From positions 11,846,001 to 11,895,000 of the forward strand of contig NC_135566.1 in assembly GCF_964340395.1 (NCBI RefSeq): 49,000 nt of DNA. The letters are read 5' to 3'. This document shows positions 46,903-49,000 of the stretch, piece after piece. The position numbers and the translations under genes were made by a program. The notes beneath the pieces are model-generated. The model made no database searches. It was given only the letters and a program-made list of their open reading frames with translations, and had not been told where the DNA came from. This stretch comes from Glandiceps talaboti. Lineage: Eukaryota; Hemichordata; Enteropneusta; Spengelidae. Position 1 is the stretch's first letter. Each line of letters opens with the position of its first letter.

Positions 46903-47271
46903 CTAAGTCCATGGTCTAATAAGATTGGAATTCTTATTTATGAATTCTTTCAATCGGGTAGGATAATCCGTCATTATTCCTGTAGCTCCCAGCTGAAGGG
47001 CTCTCTCCCATTCATTCTCTTCATTCAGTACCCATATGTACACCTGCAATGAATAAACAGTTCTGACATGAGGTGAACATTGTTTGATTTACATGTATAT
47101 TTATATTTATGGGGTGGGGTTATAGGAATGGTATCTGTCTGTCTGTCTGTCTGTGTCTGTCTGTCTATCTATCTGTGTGTGTGTCTGTCTGTCTGTCTGT
47201 GTCTGTCTATCTATCTGTGTGTCTGTCTGTCTGTCTGTCTGTCTGGCTGTGTCTGTCTATCTGTGTGTGTG

Positions 47272-47304
<33 letters not shown>

Positions 47305-48730
47305 GAAGGATATGTGATTTGCCGAACGCATGTTCGTACCCATTCGGAAGTACTTCAAATCTGATGATGAATGTGTAAGCTATCATCATATTCACATTGA
47401 TTGTAGAGGTCAACTTTTGAAAGTGAAGATGAATATGAATATGATGGTAGCTTTACACTCGTGTGTATGTGTGCATGTAGCCATTTGCCTATCTGTTTGT
47501 TTGTTTGTGTTTGTGTACAGTCATTTCTCTTCTGCCCTGTCTCAATTAAAGCCTTGAGTAGTGTTATGTGCACTCACCTGAATACCTCGTTTATTCAAGT
47601 GATAAAACATGATTTTACTCATCAAAATTGTATCAATTACAGACAATAACACCTTATACTTTGTGCTCATATCCATCATCCTGAAAATTATGACAGAAAA
47701 TAAAATTGATTTTAATTCAAGTTGGAACATAGGGTAAGGCCATTACCATAAGTATGTCACAATTATTAACTACAATGTTGTACACTAAGTGGCTACCACT
47801 AGGTAATATTGAGATCCAAATTAAAACCGACACTCAGCCACGGCCATGAGTGATTTGTATGTTATAAATGATAAATCTATTACCAGCAATTGTTCATGAT
47901 AACAAATATATGCTGTAAATCACTAAATATTAGAGTTTCTTGAACTTTTTCGCAACCATGGTTGGTTTCCAGTTGAGATACTTTGGACAAAGGTATATGT
48001 TTAAAAGCTTCACAAGTTGAATACACATCCATGCATACAATGATTTACAAAATAGCAGCAAATTGCCCAGATTGTACCACACAAGTATAGTATCCCTTCC
48101 TTGGTTTGAAAATTCCACACATCTGATATTTAGAGAAAAAAAGCTATGTGGCCCATAATCTCTGGTGACATGTACAGGGTTGAGACTGAAAACACATTCT
48201 CTTTTGGCCATATCAACAGCCCCCTCTAGTGACACAGAATATCCATGATAAGAAGTTCCAATGTTGCATTATATTGAAATATCCATAAAATATATTATAT
48301 GCAATTTTGAAACAATAATGTCAGAGATCTGTCAACAATTGAAAGCTTTTTCATTTCATATCACATATTACACAAAACAAAGGCCAAGTTTTTATCAGAG
48401 TAAACTGAGGGCACTGTTCATGTCTGTTTCCCATGCAAAAACAAAATTTGTGTACATGATATACTTGAGGGTGCTGTTTACTGGCAAATTTTGTACAGAT
48501 AAAAGCAAAGGTCGGTTGGATTCTCTACACTGATTCAGTGGGTTATTTACTTGAAAAGTCCTAACAAATTATCTGTAACATCAAACTTTGACTTACTTTA
48601 GAATAACACTTGGCATAAGTACTTCTAGAAATGATTCTTTCATTGGTATAAATGGAAGAAGTCCAGCATAAAACAATAATGTCGTCGTAATAACTTTACG
48701 TTTACTGAACAATATTGGAATCTCTGGATT
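46903..48730 (-). CDS. GDPD1-like glycerophosphodiester phosphodiesterase (3' part)
   Basis: The GDPD1/GDPD3 group are membrane-associated lysophospholipase D-type enzymes with a GDPD TIM-barrel. Three exons are seen: 48730-48597, 47680-47578, 47043-46903, joined in consistent phase and ending in TAG. Landmarks: [13 protein letters not shown]; a hydrophobic stretch [27 protein letters not shown]; then [20 protein letters not shown]; and the barrel's last strand region [17 protein letters not shown]. The catalytic N-terminal half (HRG motif) is off the right edge, so the exact paralogue cannot be fixed and no symbol is given. Introns contain (GTCT)n at 47135-47304. Confidence 0.88.
47135..47304. 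repeat. (GTCT)n microsatellite
   Basis: GTCT units with ATCT and GTGT variants in the last GDPD-like intron. Cys-Leu-Ser frames across it are artefacts. Confidence 0.95.
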
Positions 48731-49000
48731 CTATGAAAAAAATTGATAAAAACATTAACATTAATTAGTGACATCATATTTATAAACAATTACAGAAAGG
48801 TTGTATATTATTTAAATTTTGCATTTTTACCAATTTGCATTCTTGGTTTCCACACTCTTAAAGAGGAACACCACTCCTGGAAATAATGTTATTTCATAAA
48901 CATTGACAAGGTTCTGGAGAGTCATTTCATGATTTCACATCACATAAATTTTGCTCCTTTACCAAGAAATGTCAAAATCTCTCTTGTTTCACCTCTGTTG

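Overview
The window is eukaryotic nuclear DNA. It carries multi-exon genes with GT/AG introns in consistent phase, many microsatellites, minisatellites and short inverted-repeat transposons, and an APE-type LINE. The protein set (GPI transamidase subunit PIGS, carbohydrate deacetylase YDJC, axonemal protein CFAP251/WDR66 and a GDPD-family phosphodiesterase) fits a bilaterian with motile cilia. AT-richness, repeat style and small exons suggest a marine invertebrate (invertebrate deuterostome or lophotrochozoan); the species cannot be fixed from sequence alone.

Layout. 204-12119 (-): PIGS, 12 coding exons visible, last exon(s) off the left edge; intron 9 holds a nearly full-ORF LINE (about 1843-5905) flanked on both sides by GAT microsatellite. 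12120-12640: divergent promoter shared by PIGS (-) and YDJC (+). 16336-21662 (+): intact YDJC, 312 aa, with a 5' UTR exon ending at 12639. About 26070-29107: tandem duplicate of the YDJC locus. Its gene copy keeps the UTR exon, the first coding exon and the last third of the final exon, fused with the frame preserved. 29247-41892 (-): complete CFAP251, 21 coding exons, 1209 aa. 46903-48730 (-): last three exons of a GDPD1-like gene, which continues off the right edge. All exon coordinates were derived by hand from splice motifs, phase and family similarity. The CFAP251 and YDJC exon sums are exact multiples of three ending in a stop.

The genes do not form a pathway. The arrangement is head-to-head PIGS/YDJC, then tail-to-tail YDJC/CFAP251. 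A copy of the CFAP251 3' UTR (24350-24645) lies between the two YDJC copies, so the duplicated unit ran from the YDJC promoter into the CFAP251 3' UTR.

Most striking: a 48-bp minisatellite duplicates the splice acceptor and first codons of PIGS exon 3 in frame; the in-frame collapsed YDJC copy; a LINE whose GAT target supplies in-frame ATG codons; a 102-bp higher-order minisatellite; an RFX X-box-like site at the CFAP251 promoter; and several inverted-repeat transposon families with readable boundaries.
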